Positions 43,532-53,619 of a DNA stretch of 64,000 nucleotides are shown in pieces. The notes under the pieces are model-generated. The model saw only the letters and a program-made list of their open reading frames with translations. It was not told the DNA's origin and did not search any database. Within the stretch, counting starts at the first letter, position 1. Each line of letters begins with the position of its first letter. The position numbers and the translations under genes are program-made. This DNA comes from Pseudomonadota bacterium (GTDB lineage Bacteria > Pseudomonadota > Alphaproteobacteria > Rhodospirillales > Magnetospirillaceae), in the NCBI GenBank assembly GCA_021848545.1, contig JAJZUL010000010.1:27652-91651 (forward strand), written 5' to 3'.

Positions 43532-45490
43532 ATGCTGAACAATACGAAAATCCTGGTTAGATTTCTTGGCGGTTTGGGGATCACCATGATCCTCGGATTC
43601 GGTTTGGCTTTTCCCTTTCTGCTGGCGCAGACCCGGTCGCTGATCCATCGCGCCGAAACCAATCAATTGGAGAGCCTGCATAAGGCCTTCGTCGACCAGA
43701 TGTCCGCCACCGATCATGGGGCGCTGGCCATGGCGCTGCTGGTCGCCGGTATCCCCGAGGTGCAACAGGATCTTGCCGCCCATGACCGCAAGGGCTTGGC
43801 CGAACTGTTCGTTCCTGGTTTCGCCGGTCTGAAGAAAGCGGCGGGGGTCAAGCAATTCCAGTTCCATCTTCCGCCGGCCATTTCATTCCTCCGGGTTCAT
43901 AAACCATCGAAATACGGCGACGATCTGTCTTCCTTCCGTAAAACCGTCGTGCAGGCCAATCAGACCGACAAGCCGGTCCAGGGGTTGGAAAAGGGCGTCG
44001 CCGGGTTCGGTTTCCGCGGCGTGGTGCCCGTGTCCAATGCCGGCCGCCATGTCGGATCGGTGGAGTTCGGCTTCTCTTTCGGCCAGTCCTTCGCGGACGA
44101 TTTCAAGCGCCGCTACGGCGCCAATGTGACCATCCTCGCCCCCAAATCCAAAACCGGCGGTTTCGTCACCATCGCGACCACCGCCAAGCCTTTGTTCGGT
44201 CCTGCCGATTGGCCCCGCGCCCTGGCCGGCGCGACCATGGTGCGCAGCGGGCGGCGCGGCGACCTGCCGGTGGCGGATATGCTGGTCCCGGTTCACGATT
44301 ACTCGGGTAAAGTCGTCGCCGTGGCGGACATATCGATGAATGCCGCCGACTACGCGGCGGAATATGCCGCTTCCCGCGACCGGCTGGTGACGGTGCTGGT
44401 GTTGCTGCTGGTGGCGTTGGCGCTTGCCGGCTATCTGATCGTCCGCACCGTGACGCGTCCGGTGGGCAGCCTGGTCCAGGCGGTGGAGCGGTTGTCGCGG
44501 GGGGAAACCGATATTGCCGTTCCAGGAACCAAACGGGGCGACGAGATCGGTCCCTTGGCCGCCGCCCTGGACGAATGGCGTCGTCGTCTGATCGAGGGAG
44601 AGGCCCGGCGTGCGCGGGACGCCGCCGAGAACGAGGCCAAAGCGGCCCGTCAGAAGCGGGTCGATGCCGCTGTCGACCGTTTCGATACCACGATCGTCGC
44701 GGTGGCGGATCGTATCGGCGGCGCGATCGCTCAGCTCAGGCAGGCGGCGGACACGCTCTTGGATAATGCCGAGAAAACCCGTCAGCAAAGTGCCGCGGTG
44801 GCGGCCGCCACCAACCAGACCAGCACCAATGTCGATGACGTTTCGCAGGCGAGCGATGCGTTGACCCAGTCGATCGCCGAGATGTCGCGGCGGATCGATC
44901 AATCGGCGGATTCGACGCGGGTGGCCGCCGATGCGGCGCGCGCGGCCAAGGACAGGATTTCCGGGTTGGCGGGCTCGACGGCGAAGATCGGCGAAGTGGT
45001 CGGCCTGATCCATGACATCGCCAGCCAGACCAATCTGCTGGCTTTGAACGCCACCATCGAGAGCGCGCGGGCCGGCGAGGCCGGCAAGGGATTTGCCGTC
45101 GTCGCCCACGAGGTCAAGGCTTTGGCCGGTCAGACGGAGCGCGCCACCGGCGAAATCGGCACTCAGATCGGGTCGGTTCAGGACCAGACCCAGGACGCGG
45201 TGACCGCCATTGACGGCATCGCCCGGACCGTCCTGCAGGTCAAGGATTTATCCTTGGCGATCGCCGAGGCCGCGTTGGAACAGGGACGGGCGACGGCGCG
45301 GATTGCCGACAACGCCCGGCAGGCGGCGTCAGGAACCCGGAATGTCGCCCATAACATCAATGACGTGGCGCAGGTGGCGGCGCATACCGAGTTGCTGGCC
45401 CATGAGGTCTTTCAGGCGGCTGACGCCCTGGTGGCGGAAAGCGAAGCCCTGCAGGCCGTCGTCCGGTCCTGTATCTCGGATATCCGGTGA
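43532..45490 (+). CDS. Methyl-accepting chemotaxis protein with periplasmic double-Cache-type sensor
   Basis: This 652-residue chemoreceptor has a first membrane helix ([20 protein letters not shown]), a periplasmic sensor of about 260 residues resembling dCache_3 ([20 protein letters not shown], then [20 protein letters not shown]), a second helix ([20 protein letters not shown]), a HAMP domain ([18 protein letters not shown]), and the signalling domain with tip [20 protein letters not shown]. It should signal through CheA/CheW to the flagella. The ATG at 43532 fits GGCGGGG upstream. The ligand is not known; sensors of this group often bind small carboxylates or amines. Confidence 0.93.
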   Translation: MLNNTKILVRFLGGLGITMILGFGLAFPFLLAQTRSLIHRAETNQLESLHKAFVDQMSATDHGALAMALLVAGIPEVQQDLAAHDRKGLAELFVPGFAGLKKAAGVKQFQFHLPPAISFLRVHKPSKYGDDLSSFRKTVVQANQTDKPVQGLEKGVAGFGFRGVVPVSNAGRHVGSVEFGFSFGQSFADDFKRRYGANVTILAPKSKTGGFVTIATTAKPLFGPADWPRALAGATMVRSGRRGDLPVADMLVPVHDYSGKVVAVADISMNAADYAAEYAASRDRLVTVLVLLLVALALAGYLIVRTVTRPVGSLVQAVERLSRGETDIAVPGTKRGDEIGPLAAALDEWRRRLIEGEARRARDAAENEAKAARQKRVDAAVDRFDTTIVAVADRIGGAIAQLRQAADTLLDNAEKTRQQSAAVAAATNQTSTNVDDVSQASDALTQSIAEMSRRIDQSADSTRVAADAARAAKDRISGLAGSTAKIGEVVGLIHDIASQTNLLALNATIESARAGEAGKGFAVVAHEVKALAGQTERATGEIGTQIGSVQDQTQDAVTAIDGIARTVLQVKDLSLAIAEAALEQGRATARIADNARQAASGTRNVAHNINDVAQVAAHTELLAHEVFQAADALVAESEALQAVVRSCISDIR

Positions 45491-45499
45491 TCGCCACGC

Positions 45500-45728
45500 G
45501 TCGGCGCGAACAACGCCGACCGCCCTCTCTAGACCGTGACGCAGAAAATCTGCATCACGGTCTAAACGCTTTATATTTGGCCCTCGCCGGGCGCGCGCGT
45601 CCGCGCGCTTGGCATATTTGGCCCTCTGCCTAAGCGCGCGCGTCCGCGCGCTTGGCCGCTCGCTCAATGCTCGCCGGAGCGACGCGTCCAAGATTTAGCC
45701 AGACGTTTCAGATTTCAGGCGCGTCGCT
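45500..45728. repeat. Cluster of hairpins and direct repeats between chemoreceptor and hydrolase genes
   Basis: Hairpin 1: GTCGGCG/CGCCGAC (45500-45520). Hairpin 2: TAGACCGTGA...TCACGGTCTA (45530-45564), with a second inner stem GCAGA/TCTGC. Two direct copies of TATTTGGCCCTC...GCGCGTCCGCGCGCTTGGC follow (45574-45614 and 45615-45657). A last dyad AGCGACGCG (45678-45686)/CGCGTCGCT (45720-45728) closes the region. The repeated core resembles the GCGCGTCCGCGCCCTTGGC core of the 19.8 kb and 43.2 kb elements. Nothing in the region looks coding. Confidence 0.8.
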
Positions 45729-45849
45729 CTAATCCTCCCAGCCTATTGCGGCGCCGGTCCCGTCGTGGCCCAATGCCGCAAACAGCGGAGCCGGGTGCGG
45801 TGCGTCCGGTTCCGCTCAACGAGACGAGAGGGCGTTCAGGAGGCGAGCC

Positions 45850-46566
45850 ATGCGGACCGAAACCATCGAATACAGCCAGAACGGAACCATTCTCGAAGGC
45901 TATGCCGCCTATCCCACGGCCGGCGCCGGCGTGCGCCCCGGGGTGTTGGTGGTGCCGGCCTGGAACGGAATCGACGATTACGCCCGCAAGCGGGCGGAGA
46001 TGCTGGCGGAATTGGGTTATGTCGCCCTGGTCGCCGATGTGTATGGCAAGGGCGTGCGGCCTCAGAGCATGGAAAGCGCGGCGGCGGAGGCCGGCAAGTA
46101 CCGGGCCGACCGGCCGCTGTTCCGCGCCCGGGTGCGGGCGGGCTTCGACGCCTTGTGCCGGTTGCGGGGCATCGATGCCGCCCGGCTGGCGGCCATCGGC
46201 TATTGTTTCGGCGGCCAGGGAGCCCTGGAACTGGCCCGCAGCGGCGCCGATCTGGCCGGCGTGGTCAGCTTTCACGGCGCGCTGGATACGCCCACCCCCG
46301 AGGATGCGCGCCGGATCAAGGCGGCGGTTCTGGCCCTGCACGGCGCCGACGATCCGTTCGTCCCGGCCGAGGTGGTCCAGGCGTTCGAGGCCGAAATGCG
46401 GGCCGGCGGCGTCGATTGGCAATTGGTGGCCTATGGCGGCGCCGTTCACAGTTTCACCGACTGGGAGGCGGGCGACGATTCGTCGCGGGGATTCGCCTAT
46501 GACGCCAGGGCCGACCGCCGCTCCTGGGCCTTGATGCGCAGTTTTCTCGACGAAGTGCTTGCCTGA
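45850..46566 (+). CDS. Dienelactone hydrolase family protein
   Basis: This 238-residue alpha/beta hydrolase has the catalytic triad of dienelactone hydrolases: nucleophile Cys119 in GYCFGGQG, aspartate in GADDPFVP (167/168) and His200 in GAVHSFT. A cysteine rather than serine nucleophile is the family hallmark. Related enzymes hydrolyse lactones or esters in aromatic degradation, but no such pathway genes are near. A strong AGGAGGCGAG ribosome site precedes the ATG. It may be co-transcribed with the MFS carrier gene downstream, though a dyad separates them. Confidence 0.93.
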   Translation: MRTETIEYSQNGTILEGYAAYPTAGAGVRPGVLVVPAWNGIDDYARKRAEMLAELGYVALVADVYGKGVRPQSMESAAAEAGKYRADRPLFRARVRAGFDALCRLRGIDAARLAAIGYCFGGQGALELARSGADLAGVVSFHGALDTPTPEDARRIKAAVLALHGADDPFVPAEVVQAFEAEMRAGGVDWQLVAYGGAVHSFTDWEAGDDSSRGFAYDARADRRSWALMRSFLDEVLA

Positions 46567-46574
46567 GAGTTTGT

Positions 46575-46639
46575 GAAAGAATGCCCACCCGGTGCGAAAT
46601 CGACGGAAAAACGCCAGTGTTTCCAGTGGGCGTTCTTTC
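46575..46639. terminator. Long imperfect dyad between hydrolase and MFS genes
   Basis: GAAAGAATGCCCAC (46575-46588) pairs with GTGGGCGTTCTTTC (46626-46639) with one wobble pair, enclosing 37 bases. It lies 8 bases after the hydrolase stop. It could end transcription in either direction, or be a small palindromic repeat; there is no T-run. Confidence 0.5.
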
Positions 46640-46671
46640 GCAAGTTCGATTGATTCACAAGATCTGAATAA

Positions 46672-47898
46672 ATGCCGCCTCGCCTTGGCCGTTTTCTGGC
46701 GTCCCTGCATCCGGCCACCCGCAATCTGCTGGCCGCGCGCTTCATCCGCAGCGTCGGCCAAGGCGCCCTGATCGTCGGCTTCGCTCTGTATCTGGACCGG
46801 TTGGGCTGGAGCGGCGGCCGCATCGGCTTGATTCTGGGGACCGGCAGCCTGGGGGGCGGGCTGCTGGGCCTGCTGGTGGGGGTGACCGCCGACCGTTGGG
46901 GGCGGCGCCGGTTTTTGCTGGCGTTCGAGGCGATGCTGGCGGGATTGAGCCTGCTGCTGGTCTTCACCGCCAAACCGGCGATCCTGTTCGGCGCCACCCT
47001 GCTGGGCGGGTTCGGTCGCGGCCAGGCCGGCGCCGCCGGGCCGTTCGCGCCGGCCGAAGGCGCATGGCTGTCGGAAACGGTGCGGCCCCAGGACCGGGGC
47101 GTGGTCTATAGCGTCAATGCCGGTTTGGGCTTTTTCGGCATGGCCTTGGGGGCGCTGCTGGCCGGCGCCATCCCGTTCCTGTGGCGCTGGTTTCCCGGCG
47201 CCGTCGCCTATCGCGCCTTGTTCGTCCTGTCGGCCCTGGGTGCGGTCGCCGTGTTCGTCCTGATGGCGGCGACGCCGGGCGGGGGGCCGGTGGCGCGAAC
47301 GGCGCCGGCGCCGGCCGCCACCCGGCGGCGCGAGAACCGCGCCTTGGGGCTGCTGGTTCTGACCAATGCCTTCAACGGCATTTCCATGGGCCTGACCATG
47401 CCGTTGATCGCCTATTGGTTCGCGCTCAAATTCGGGGTGGGGCCGGGCGAGCTGGGTCCGTTTTTCATGGTGACCTACGTGCTGACCGGGCTGGCGTCCC
47501 TGGCCACCGGCATCCTGACCCGTACTTTGGGGCTGGTGGGCACGGTGATCGTCGGGCGCGGCCTGGGCGTCGGCCTTCTCGCCATCCTGCCGCTGCTTCC
47601 CACCTTCGGTCTGGCGTCCGTCGCTTACGTGGTGCGCTCGGCGGCCGGGCGCGGCACCATCGGCGCCCGTCAGGCCCTGGCCATCGGTCTGGTCGGCGAC
47701 GACCGCCGCGGTTTGGCGGTCAGCCTCAACCTCGCCTCGATGATCCTGCCCTCCACCGTCGGGCCGGTGATCGCCGGCTATCTGCTCCAGGGCGGCCATC
47801 TGGCGCTGCCCTTCTTTCTGGGCGCGGGCCTGCAACTGATCTACCTGGCGCTCTACGCCGCGTTGTTCCGCCGTTACGAGCCGCCGCGGGAGGCTTAA
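46672..47898 (+). CDS. Major facilitator superfamily transporter
   Basis: This 408-residue protein has 12 predicted membrane helices in two halves. The MFS loop 2-3 motif is visible as GVTADRWGRRRFLL (about residues 69-82), and a corresponding basic loop occurs in the second half. The N-terminus (LHPATRNLLAARFIRSVGQG) resembles uncharacterised drug-type exporters. No substrate can be given. The ATG at 46672 lacks a clear ribosome site. It converges on yccF with a 4-base overlap of stop regions. Confidence 0.9.
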   Translation: MPPRLGRFLASLHPATRNLLAARFIRSVGQGALIVGFALYLDRLGWSGGRIGLILGTGSLGGGLLGLLVGVTADRWGRRRFLLAFEAMLAGLSLLLVFTAKPAILFGATLLGGFGRGQAGAAGPFAPAEGAWLSETVRPQDRGVVYSVNAGLGFFGMALGALLAGAIPFLWRWFPGAVAYRALFVLSALGAVAVFVLMAATPGGGPVARTAPAPAATRRRENRALGLLVLTNAFNGISMGLTMPLIAYWFALKFGVGPGELGPFFMVTYVLTGLASLATGILTRTLGLVGTVIVGRGLGVGLLAILPLLPTFGLASVAYVVRSAAGRGTIGARQALAIGLVGDDRRGLAVSLNLASMILPSTVGPVIAGYLLQGGHLALPFFLGAGLQLIYLALYAALFRRYEPPREA

Positions 47899-48269
47899 TT
47901 CATCGGCACGATAACGGTGCCGACCGGGGCCAGACTGATTCCGGCCAGCTTCAGATGGGCCCAGCCGAAGGGGATGCCGACGATGGTGACGGCGCAGGCG
48001 ACGGCCAGGATCAGATGGCCCAGCGCCAGCCACCATCCCGCCAGGACGAACCAGACGATATTGCCCAGGACGCTGAGCGTTCCCGCTTCCGGATGGCGCT
48101 CCACCGTCTGGCCGAAGGGCAGCAGGGTATAGGCGGCGATGCGTAGCGCCGCCGGCGCCCAGGGCAGGCCGATGATGGTGATGGCCATGAGCAGGGCGGC
48201 GATCAGCCAGCCGAAGGCCGCCAACAATCCCCCGAAAACCAGCCACAGAATATTCAGGATCACGGCCAT
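47895..48269 (-). CDS. yccF: YccF domain inner membrane protein
   Basis: This 124-residue protein has two copies of the YccF motif: [20 protein letters not shown] with TIIGLPWAPAALRIA in the first half and NIVWFVLAGWWLALGHLILA with TIVGIPFGWAHLKLA in the second. It has four membrane helices. The function of YccF is unknown. The ATG at 48269 follows AAGGAA and fits the family start; a longer upstream frame is spurious. Confidence 0.93.
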   Translation of the reverse strand: MAVILNILWLVFGGLLAAFGWLIAALLMAITIIGLPWAPAALRIAAYTLLPFGQTVERHPEAGTLSVLGNIVWFVLAGWWLALGHLILAVACAVTIVGIPFGWAHLKLAGISLAPVGTVIVPMN

Positions 48270-48421
48270 CGATTTTCCTTCCCAATCGTCCGATATGAAA
48301 AAGGTCCTGGTTTCGGCCGCCGGCGGTCGCGCGCCGCAACCCCCCGGTTCCGCCACGGCTGCGAGTGGTTTATGGTGTTTCTCAGCGAATCGCCAACCAT
48401 AACAGACGTCAAGGAGTACCC

Positions 48422-48853
48422 ATGACATCCCTCCGCCTCTTGACTGCCGGCTGCGCCGCCGTCGCTGCCGCATTGCTGTTGACCCCGTCGCCGGCCCGGG
48501 CCGCCGATCCCCTGGCCCAAGCCGTGGCCAGGGGTGCCCACATGTTCGCCCACGATACCTTCTGGGGCAGCAACAACATGACCTGCGAGAGCTGCCATCT
48601 GGGCGGGGGCAAGGTCAAGGGCCGGCTGCCCAACGGCAAGGTTCTGCCCAGTCTGGTCAATGCCGCGGCGATCTATCCGCGCGTCAGCCACGGTAAGGTC
48701 AAGACCCTGTCCCAGCAGATCCGCCATTGCGTCCGCGACGGGCTGGGCGGCAACGCCCCGGCCTATGGCAGCGCCGATCTCGCCGACATGATCGCCTATC
48801 TGGGCTCCATCGCCCACGGCCAGCCGGTCGATATCGGCGGCAAGAAAAAATAG
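48422..48853 (+). CDS. Periplasmic monohaem c-type cytochrome, SoxX/class I-like
   Basis: This 143-residue protein has a signal peptide (cleavage near ARA-ADP, about residue 27), one haem site CESCH (residues 55-59), a likely methionine or histidine sixth ligand further on, and a C-terminal helix DLADMIAYLGSIAHG. The pattern CESCHLGGGKVKG with a C-terminal aromatic helix resembles small cytochromes related to SoxX and to the c-type domains paired with molybdo-enzymes. RBS AAGGAG lies before the ATG. Its redox partner is not in the window; the next gene is a second haem protein. Confidence 0.85.
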   Translation: MTSLRLLTAGCAAVAAALLLTPSPARAADPLAQAVARGAHMFAHDTFWGSNNMTCESCHLGGGKVKGRLPNGKVLPSLVNAAAIYPRVSHGKVKTLSQQIRHCVRDGLGGNAPAYGSADLADMIAYLGSIAHGQPVDIGGKKK

Positions 48854-48990
48854 GGCCGACCGCCTCCGTTCCGCCGGCCGCTTCGTCTCGGGTTCCCGCC
48901 GCTCCATGTCTCTTGGCATGGAATGGCGGGTGACGGACAATGGCCGCCATCGAGGCCGCCTTTCCGGTGGCGGAATTTGGGAGAATCGCG

Positions 48991-49449
48991 ATGCGGTCCA
49001 TGGTGTTCGGGGGCGTTCTTGTCGGTATGGCGCTGGCGGCCGGTTTGGCGGCCGCTCCGGCCCGTGCCGCCGATCACCGGGAATTCGTGCGGATGCCGGC
49101 GAAGCTGCGGACCCACATGCTGGCCAGCATGCGCGACCATCTGGCCACCCTGAACGAGATCCTGGCCGATCTGGCGGCGCAGCGATACGACGCCGCGTCC
49201 AAGGTGGCGGAGACGCGCTTGGGGATGAGCTCGATGGGGCCGGACGACGCCGCCCAATTGGGGCGCTACATGCCGCCGGGCATGGCCCGGGACGGGATGG
49301 CGCTTCATCACGCCGCCAGCCGCTTCGCCCTGGCCGCCCAGAACGCCGACGTCGATCGCTCCTATAAATCGATGACCCGGCTGATCGGCTCGTTGAGCCA
49401 AATGACCGCGGCCTGCGCCGCCTGCCACGCCGGCTATCGCATCCGCTGA
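48991..49449 (+). CDS. Cytochrome c'-like haem protein (class II)
   Basis: This 152-residue protein has a signal peptide (cleavage about residue 26, ARA-ADH), an all-helical body, and the haem site CAACH at residues 142-146, only six residues from the C-terminus. A four-helix bundle with C-terminal CxxCH is the class II cytochrome c' layout; such proteins bind NO or CO, or serve as electron carriers. The early residues (VRMPAKLRTHMLASMRDHL) are not the standard cytochrome c' start, so it may be a divergent branch. The ATG at 48991 follows GGGAGA. Confidence 0.82.
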   Translation: MRSMVFGGVLVGMALAAGLAAAPARAADHREFVRMPAKLRTHMLASMRDHLATLNEILADLAAQRYDAASKVAETRLGMSSMGPDDAAQLGRYMPPGMARDGMALHHAASRFALAAQNADVDRSYKSMTRLIGSLSQMTAACAACHAGYRIR

Positions 49450-49545
49450 GTAGTGATGTTGACGGGTCGGGGGGCGCTTCCTACACTCCGGGCGCGGACG
49501 AATCCGACGGATGGAAATCGTCCAGTTCCAGGGAAGCAGGATCAC

Positions 49546-50718
49546 ATGAACGACGTCGCCCAGCCGGCCGTACGGCCCGCCAATCCCAATTTCTCCTCCG
49601 GCCCCTGCGCCAAGCATCCCGGCTGGTCGGTGGCGGCCCTGGCCGCCACGCCGGTCGGCCGTTCGCACCGCGCCAAGATCGGCAAGGCCCGCCTGGAAGA
49701 GGTGATCGACCGTTCGCGCAAGGTGCTGGGCATTCCCGAGGATTGGCGCATCGGCATCGTGCCGGCTTCCGATACCGGCGCGGTGGAAATGGCGCTGTGG
49801 TCGCTGTTGGGCGCGCGCGGCATCGACGTGCTGTCCTGGGAAAGCTTCGGCGAGGGCTGGGCCAGCGATATCATCAAGCAGCTGAAGCTGCCCGACGTGC
49901 GCCACATCACCGCGCCCTACGGCAAACTGCCCGACCTGTCGCAGGTCGATTGCGACCGCGACGTGGTCTTCACCTGGAACGGCACCACGTCGGGCGTGCG
50001 GGTGCCCGACGGCGACTGGATCGCCGCTGATCGCAAGGGGCTGACCATTTGCGACGCCACCTCGGCGGCGTTCGCCATGGATCTGCCCTGGGACAAGCTC
50101 GACGTGGTGACCTGGTCCTGGCAGAAGGTGCTGGGCGGCGAGGGCGGCCACGGCATGCTGGTGCTGAGCCCGCGCGCGGTGGAACGGCTGGAAAGCTACA
50201 AGCCGGCCTGGCCGATGCCCAAGATCTTCCGCCTGACCAAGGGCGGCAAGCTGATCGAGGGCATCTTCAAGGGCGAAACCATCAATACGCCGTCCATGAT
50301 CGCCGTTCAGGATCAGATCGACGCGCTGACCTGGGCCGAGGCCGAGGGCGGCCTGTCCGCGCTGACGGCCCGTTCCCAGGCCAATCTGGCGGCCATCACC
50401 CGCTGGGTGGAGAAATCGGACTGGGCCGGGTTCCTGGCGGGCGATCCGGCCTCGCGCTCGTCGACCTCGGTCTGCCTGGAAATCAAGGCGCCGTTCTTCG
50501 CCGCTCTGTCGGCCGAGGATCAGGCGGCGGCGGCCAAGAAGATGGTCGGGTTCCTCGACAAGGAGGGGGTCGCCTTCGATATCGGCGCCTATCGCGACGC
50601 GCCGCCGGGCCTGCGCATCTGGGCCGGCGCCACCATCGAGACGTCGGATATCGAGGCGCTGCTGCCCTGGCTCGACTGGGCCTATGGGCGCATGCGGGCC
50701 GAATTCGCGCCCAAGTGA
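49546..50718 (+). CDS. serC: Phosphoserine aminotransferase
   Basis: This 390-residue PLP enzyme converts 3-phosphohydroxypyruvate to phosphoserine in the serine pathway. It is of the long alphaproteobacterial type: [17 protein letters not shown] at the start, the [20 protein letters not shown] loop, and the lysine that binds PLP in [15 protein letters not shown] (about K188). The ATG at 49546 is taken since family members begin shortly before the NPNFSSGP motif. serA follows 69 bases later, so the first two steps of serine synthesis are encoded together. Confidence 0.96.
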   Translation: MNDVAQPAVRPANPNFSSGPCAKHPGWSVAALAATPVGRSHRAKIGKARLEEVIDRSRKVLGIPEDWRIGIVPASDTGAVEMALWSLLGARGIDVLSWESFGEGWASDIIKQLKLPDVRHITAPYGKLPDLSQVDCDRDVVFTWNGTTSGVRVPDGDWIAADRKGLTICDATSAAFAMDLPWDKLDVVTWSWQKVLGGEGGHGMLVLSPRAVERLESYKPAWPMPKIFRLTKGGKLIEGIFKGETINTPSMIAVQDQIDALTWAEAEGGLSALTARSQANLAAITRWVEKSDWAGFLAGDPASRSSTSVCLEIKAPFFAALSAEDQAAAAKKMVGFLDKEGVAFDIGAYRDAPPGLRIWAGATIETSDIEALLPWLDWAYGRMRAEFAPK

Positions 50719-50787
50719 CGCCAACGCCGCTTTCTTAACGTTCGGGGTCCCGCGCGCGGCGGCGGCGGGACGGGAAGGGGAAACGCC

Positions 50788-52365
50788 ATGCCCAAGGTTC
50801 TGATCAGCGACAAGTTGAGCCCGGCCGCAATCCAGATCTTCAAGGATCGCGGCATCGATGCCGACGTGAAGGTCGGTCTTTCCCCCGACGAGCTGAAGGC
50901 GGCGATCGGCGCCTATGACGGGCTGGCCATCCGCTCCAACACCAAGGTCACCGCCGAGGTGCTGGCCGCCGCCTCCAATCTCAAGGTGGTGGGTCGCGCC
51001 GGGATCGGCGTCGACAATGTGGACGTGCCCGCCGCCACCGCGCGCGGCGTGGTGGTGATGAACACGCCCTTCGGCAATTCCATCACTACCGCCGAGCACG
51101 CCATCGCCCTGATGTTCGCCCTGGCCCGCGACATTCCCCAGGCCAACGCCTCGACCCATGCTGGCAAATGGGAAAAATCGCGCTTCATGGGGGTCGAGCT
51201 GACCGGCAAGACCTTGGGCATCATCGGTTGCGGCAATATCGGCGCCGTGGTCGCCGACCGGGCGCTGGGCCTGAAAATGAAGGTGGTGGCCTACGATCCC
51301 TTCCTGTCGGTGGAACGCGCCCGCGAGATGGGCATCGAAAAGGTCGATCTCGACACCCTGTTCGCCCGTTCCGACGTCATCACCCTGCATACGCCCCTGA
51401 CCGAGGGCACCCGCAACATCATCGATGCCAAGGCCATCGCCAAGATGAAGGCCGGCGTGCGCATCATCAATTGCGCCCGCGGCGGGCTGGTGGTCGAAGA
51501 GGATCTGAAGGCGGCCATCGAGGCCGGAAAGGTGGCCGGCGCCGCGCTGGACGTGTTCAAGGTCGAACCGGCGCGCGAAAACGGCCTGTTCGGCATGGAC
51601 AAGGTGGTCTGCACCCCCCATCTCGGCGCGTCGACCGCCGAGGCCCAGGAGAACGTGGCCCTGCAGGTGGCCGAGCAGATGGCCGATTACCTGCTGTCGG
51701 GGGCCGTCACCAACGCCATCAACATGCCATCGGTGTCGGCCGAGGACGCGCCCAAGCTCAAACCCTACATGGTGCTGGCCAGCCAGTTGGGCGGTCTGGC
51801 CGGGCAATTGACCGAAGAGGCGATCTGCGAGGTGACGGTGGAATTCGGCGGCCATGTCGCCGCTCTCAACACCAAGCCGCTGACGGCCATGGTCCTGGAA
51901 GGGCTGTTGAAGCCCATGAACGAGGCGGTCAACATGGTCAACGCGCCGGTGGTGGCGCGGGACCGCAACATCAAGGTTTCGGAAATCCGTAGCGATAGTG
52001 CCGGCGATTACACCACCCTGATCCGTCTGGTGGTCACCACCGAAGGGCGCAAGCGGTCGGTGTCGGGCACCCTGTTCGGCGGCGGCAAGCCCCGCATCGT
52101 CGAGATCGAAGGCATTCCCATCGAGGCCGAGCTGGGCGCCCATACCCTGTACGTGGTCAATCAGGACAAGCCCGGTTTCATCGGCAGTCTGGGCAGTCTG
52201 CTGGGCGGTGAGGGGGTCAATATCGCCACCTTCCATCTCGGCCGGGCCGCGTCGGGCGGCGACGCCATCCTGCTGGCCCAGGTGGATCAGCCCCTGACCG
52301 AGGCGCTGATCGCCAAGGTCCGCGCCCTGCCCCAGGTGGTGCGGGTCAAGGCGCTGCGTTTCTGA
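50788..52365 (+). CDS. serA: D-3-phosphoglycerate dehydrogenase
   Basis: This 525-residue NAD-dependent enzyme begins serine synthesis. The substrate and NAD domains carry GRAGIGVDNVDVPAAT, the NAD loop GIIGCGNIGAVVADRALG (about 147-164), INCARGGLVVEEDL and TPHLGASTAEAQENVA with the catalytic histidine. An intervening (ASB) domain and a C-terminal ACT domain (HTLYVVNQDKPGFIGSLGSL) give the long form, which is typically regulated by serine. It lies between serC and hisZ. Confidence 0.97.
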   Translation: MPKVLISDKLSPAAIQIFKDRGIDADVKVGLSPDELKAAIGAYDGLAIRSNTKVTAEVLAAASNLKVVGRAGIGVDNVDVPAATARGVVVMNTPFGNSITTAEHAIALMFALARDIPQANASTHAGKWEKSRFMGVELTGKTLGIIGCGNIGAVVADRALGLKMKVVAYDPFLSVERAREMGIEKVDLDTLFARSDVITLHTPLTEGTRNIIDAKAIAKMKAGVRIINCARGGLVVEEDLKAAIEAGKVAGAALDVFKVEPARENGLFGMDKVVCTPHLGASTAEAQENVALQVAEQMADYLLSGAVTNAINMPSVSAEDAPKLKPYMVLASQLGGLAGQLTEEAICEVTVEFGGHVAALNTKPLTAMVLEGLLKPMNEAVNMVNAPVVARDRNIKVSEIRSDSAGDYTTLIRLVVTTEGRKRSVSGTLFGGGKPRIVEIEGIPIEAELGAHTLYVVNQDKPGFIGSLGSLLGGEGVNIATFHLGRAASGGDAILLAQVDQPLTEALIAKVRALPQVVRVKALRF

Positions 52366-52462
52366 TCCTGCCATTTCCGTTTGCTCCGGAACGGCAAAAG
52401 GGTTACATCCGGCGTGCCTTCATCCCGGGATGGGTGCGGGCGCCCATTCGCTTGGACCGACC

Positions 52463-53605
52463 ATGACCGACACTCCCATCCGGGCGCTGCTGCCCGCGGG
52501 CCTGCATGACACCTTGCCGCCGGAGGCCGCCCACGAGGCGGAAATCCTGGCGGCGGTGAGTCAATGCTTCGCCGCGCACGGCTATGAGCGGGTCAAGCCG
52601 CCGCTGGTGGAGTTCGAGGACACCCTGCTGGACGGCGCCGGCGGCGCCACCGCCAGCCAGTGTTTCCGGGTCATGGACCCGCTGACCCAGAAGACCATGG
52701 CCGTGCGCGCCGACATGACGCCGCAGGTGGTGCGCATCGCTCAGGCGCGCCTGGGCGGCGAACCGCGGCCGTTGCGCCTGTCCTACGGCGGCGACGTGCT
52801 CAGGGTGAAGGGCAGCCAGTTGCGCCCGGAACGCCAGTTCATGCAGGCCGGGCTGGAAGTGATCGGCAGCGACGCGGCCGCCGCCGACGCCGAAGTGCTG
52901 AGCGTGGCCGTCGAGGCCCTGGCCGCCGTCGGCATTCGCGATATTTCCATCGATCTGTCGCTGCCGACCCTGGTTCCCGCCATTCTCGACGCGAATGGCG
53001 TCTGGGAGTCCCGCCAGGAATTGATGTTGGCGCTGGCTCATCGCGACGCTGGCGCCGCCAGGACTTTGGGGGGCGTCGCCGCGCCGGTCCTGGAGGCGCT
53101 TCTCGCCGCCGCCGGGCCGCTGGAGCGGGCGCTGGCGAAACTTTCGACCCTGGCCATGCCCGCGCACGCCGCCGTCGAGCGCGATCGGCTGGCCCGGGTG
53201 GCGGCGCTGCTGGCAAAAACCGCTCCCGGCCTGATTCTGACCGTCGATCCGGTGGAAAGCCGGGGATTCGAATATTACTCGGGGCTCGCCTTCACCCTGT
53301 TCGCCCGTCATCCCGGAATCGAACTGGGGCGCGGCGGGCGGTACATGTCGGGGGGCGAACCGGCCACCGGCCTGACCCTGGATCTGGACGCGGTGCAGAC
53401 GGTGGCGCCGGCCCGGGTGCGGGGGCGGCGGGTCTATGTGCCCTTGGGGACGGCGGCTTCGGCGTCGGCCGAGGCGCGGGCGGCGGGCTGGATCACCGTC
53501 GCCGGTTTCGAAACGGTGACCGATGCGGCCGCCGAGGCGCGCCGCCTGGGATGCGATCATGTTCTGACGGGCGCGGGCATCGCGCCCAGTGCGGATCAAA
53601 GCTGA
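52463..53605 (+). CDS. hisZ: ATP phosphoribosyltransferase regulatory subunit
   Basis: This 380-residue HisRS-like protein is required with a short HisG for the first step of histidine synthesis. It starts [21 protein letters not shown], has [20 protein letters not shown] (motif 2-like), and [16 protein letters not shown], followed by LGRGGRY with one G changed. The residues that charge tRNA are not kept, as in other HisZ. The ATG at 52463 fits the family start. It sits 97 bases after serA and 14 before purA, an order common in Rhodospirillales. Confidence 0.95.
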   Translation: MTDTPIRALLPAGLHDTLPPEAAHEAEILAAVSQCFAAHGYERVKPPLVEFEDTLLDGAGGATASQCFRVMDPLTQKTMAVRADMTPQVVRIAQARLGGEPRPLRLSYGGDVLRVKGSQLRPERQFMQAGLEVIGSDAAAADAEVLSVAVEALAAVGIRDISIDLSLPTLVPAILDANGVWESRQELMLALAHRDAGAARTLGGVAAPVLEALLAAAGPLERALAKLSTLAMPAHAAVERDRLARVAALLAKTAPGLILTVDPVESRGFEYYSGLAFTLFARHPGIELGRGGRYMSGGEPATGLTLDLDAVQTVAPARVRGRRVYVPLGTAASASAEARAAGWITVAGFETVTDAAAEARRLGCDHVLTGAGIAPSADQS

Positions 53606-53619
53606 GGAGATTACCTAGA

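Noticed and set aside
48796..52374. 1192-residue open frame on the minus strand
   Set aside because: It is antisense to the cytochrome, serC and serA genes, with shadow-frame composition; the + strand genes are unambiguous.
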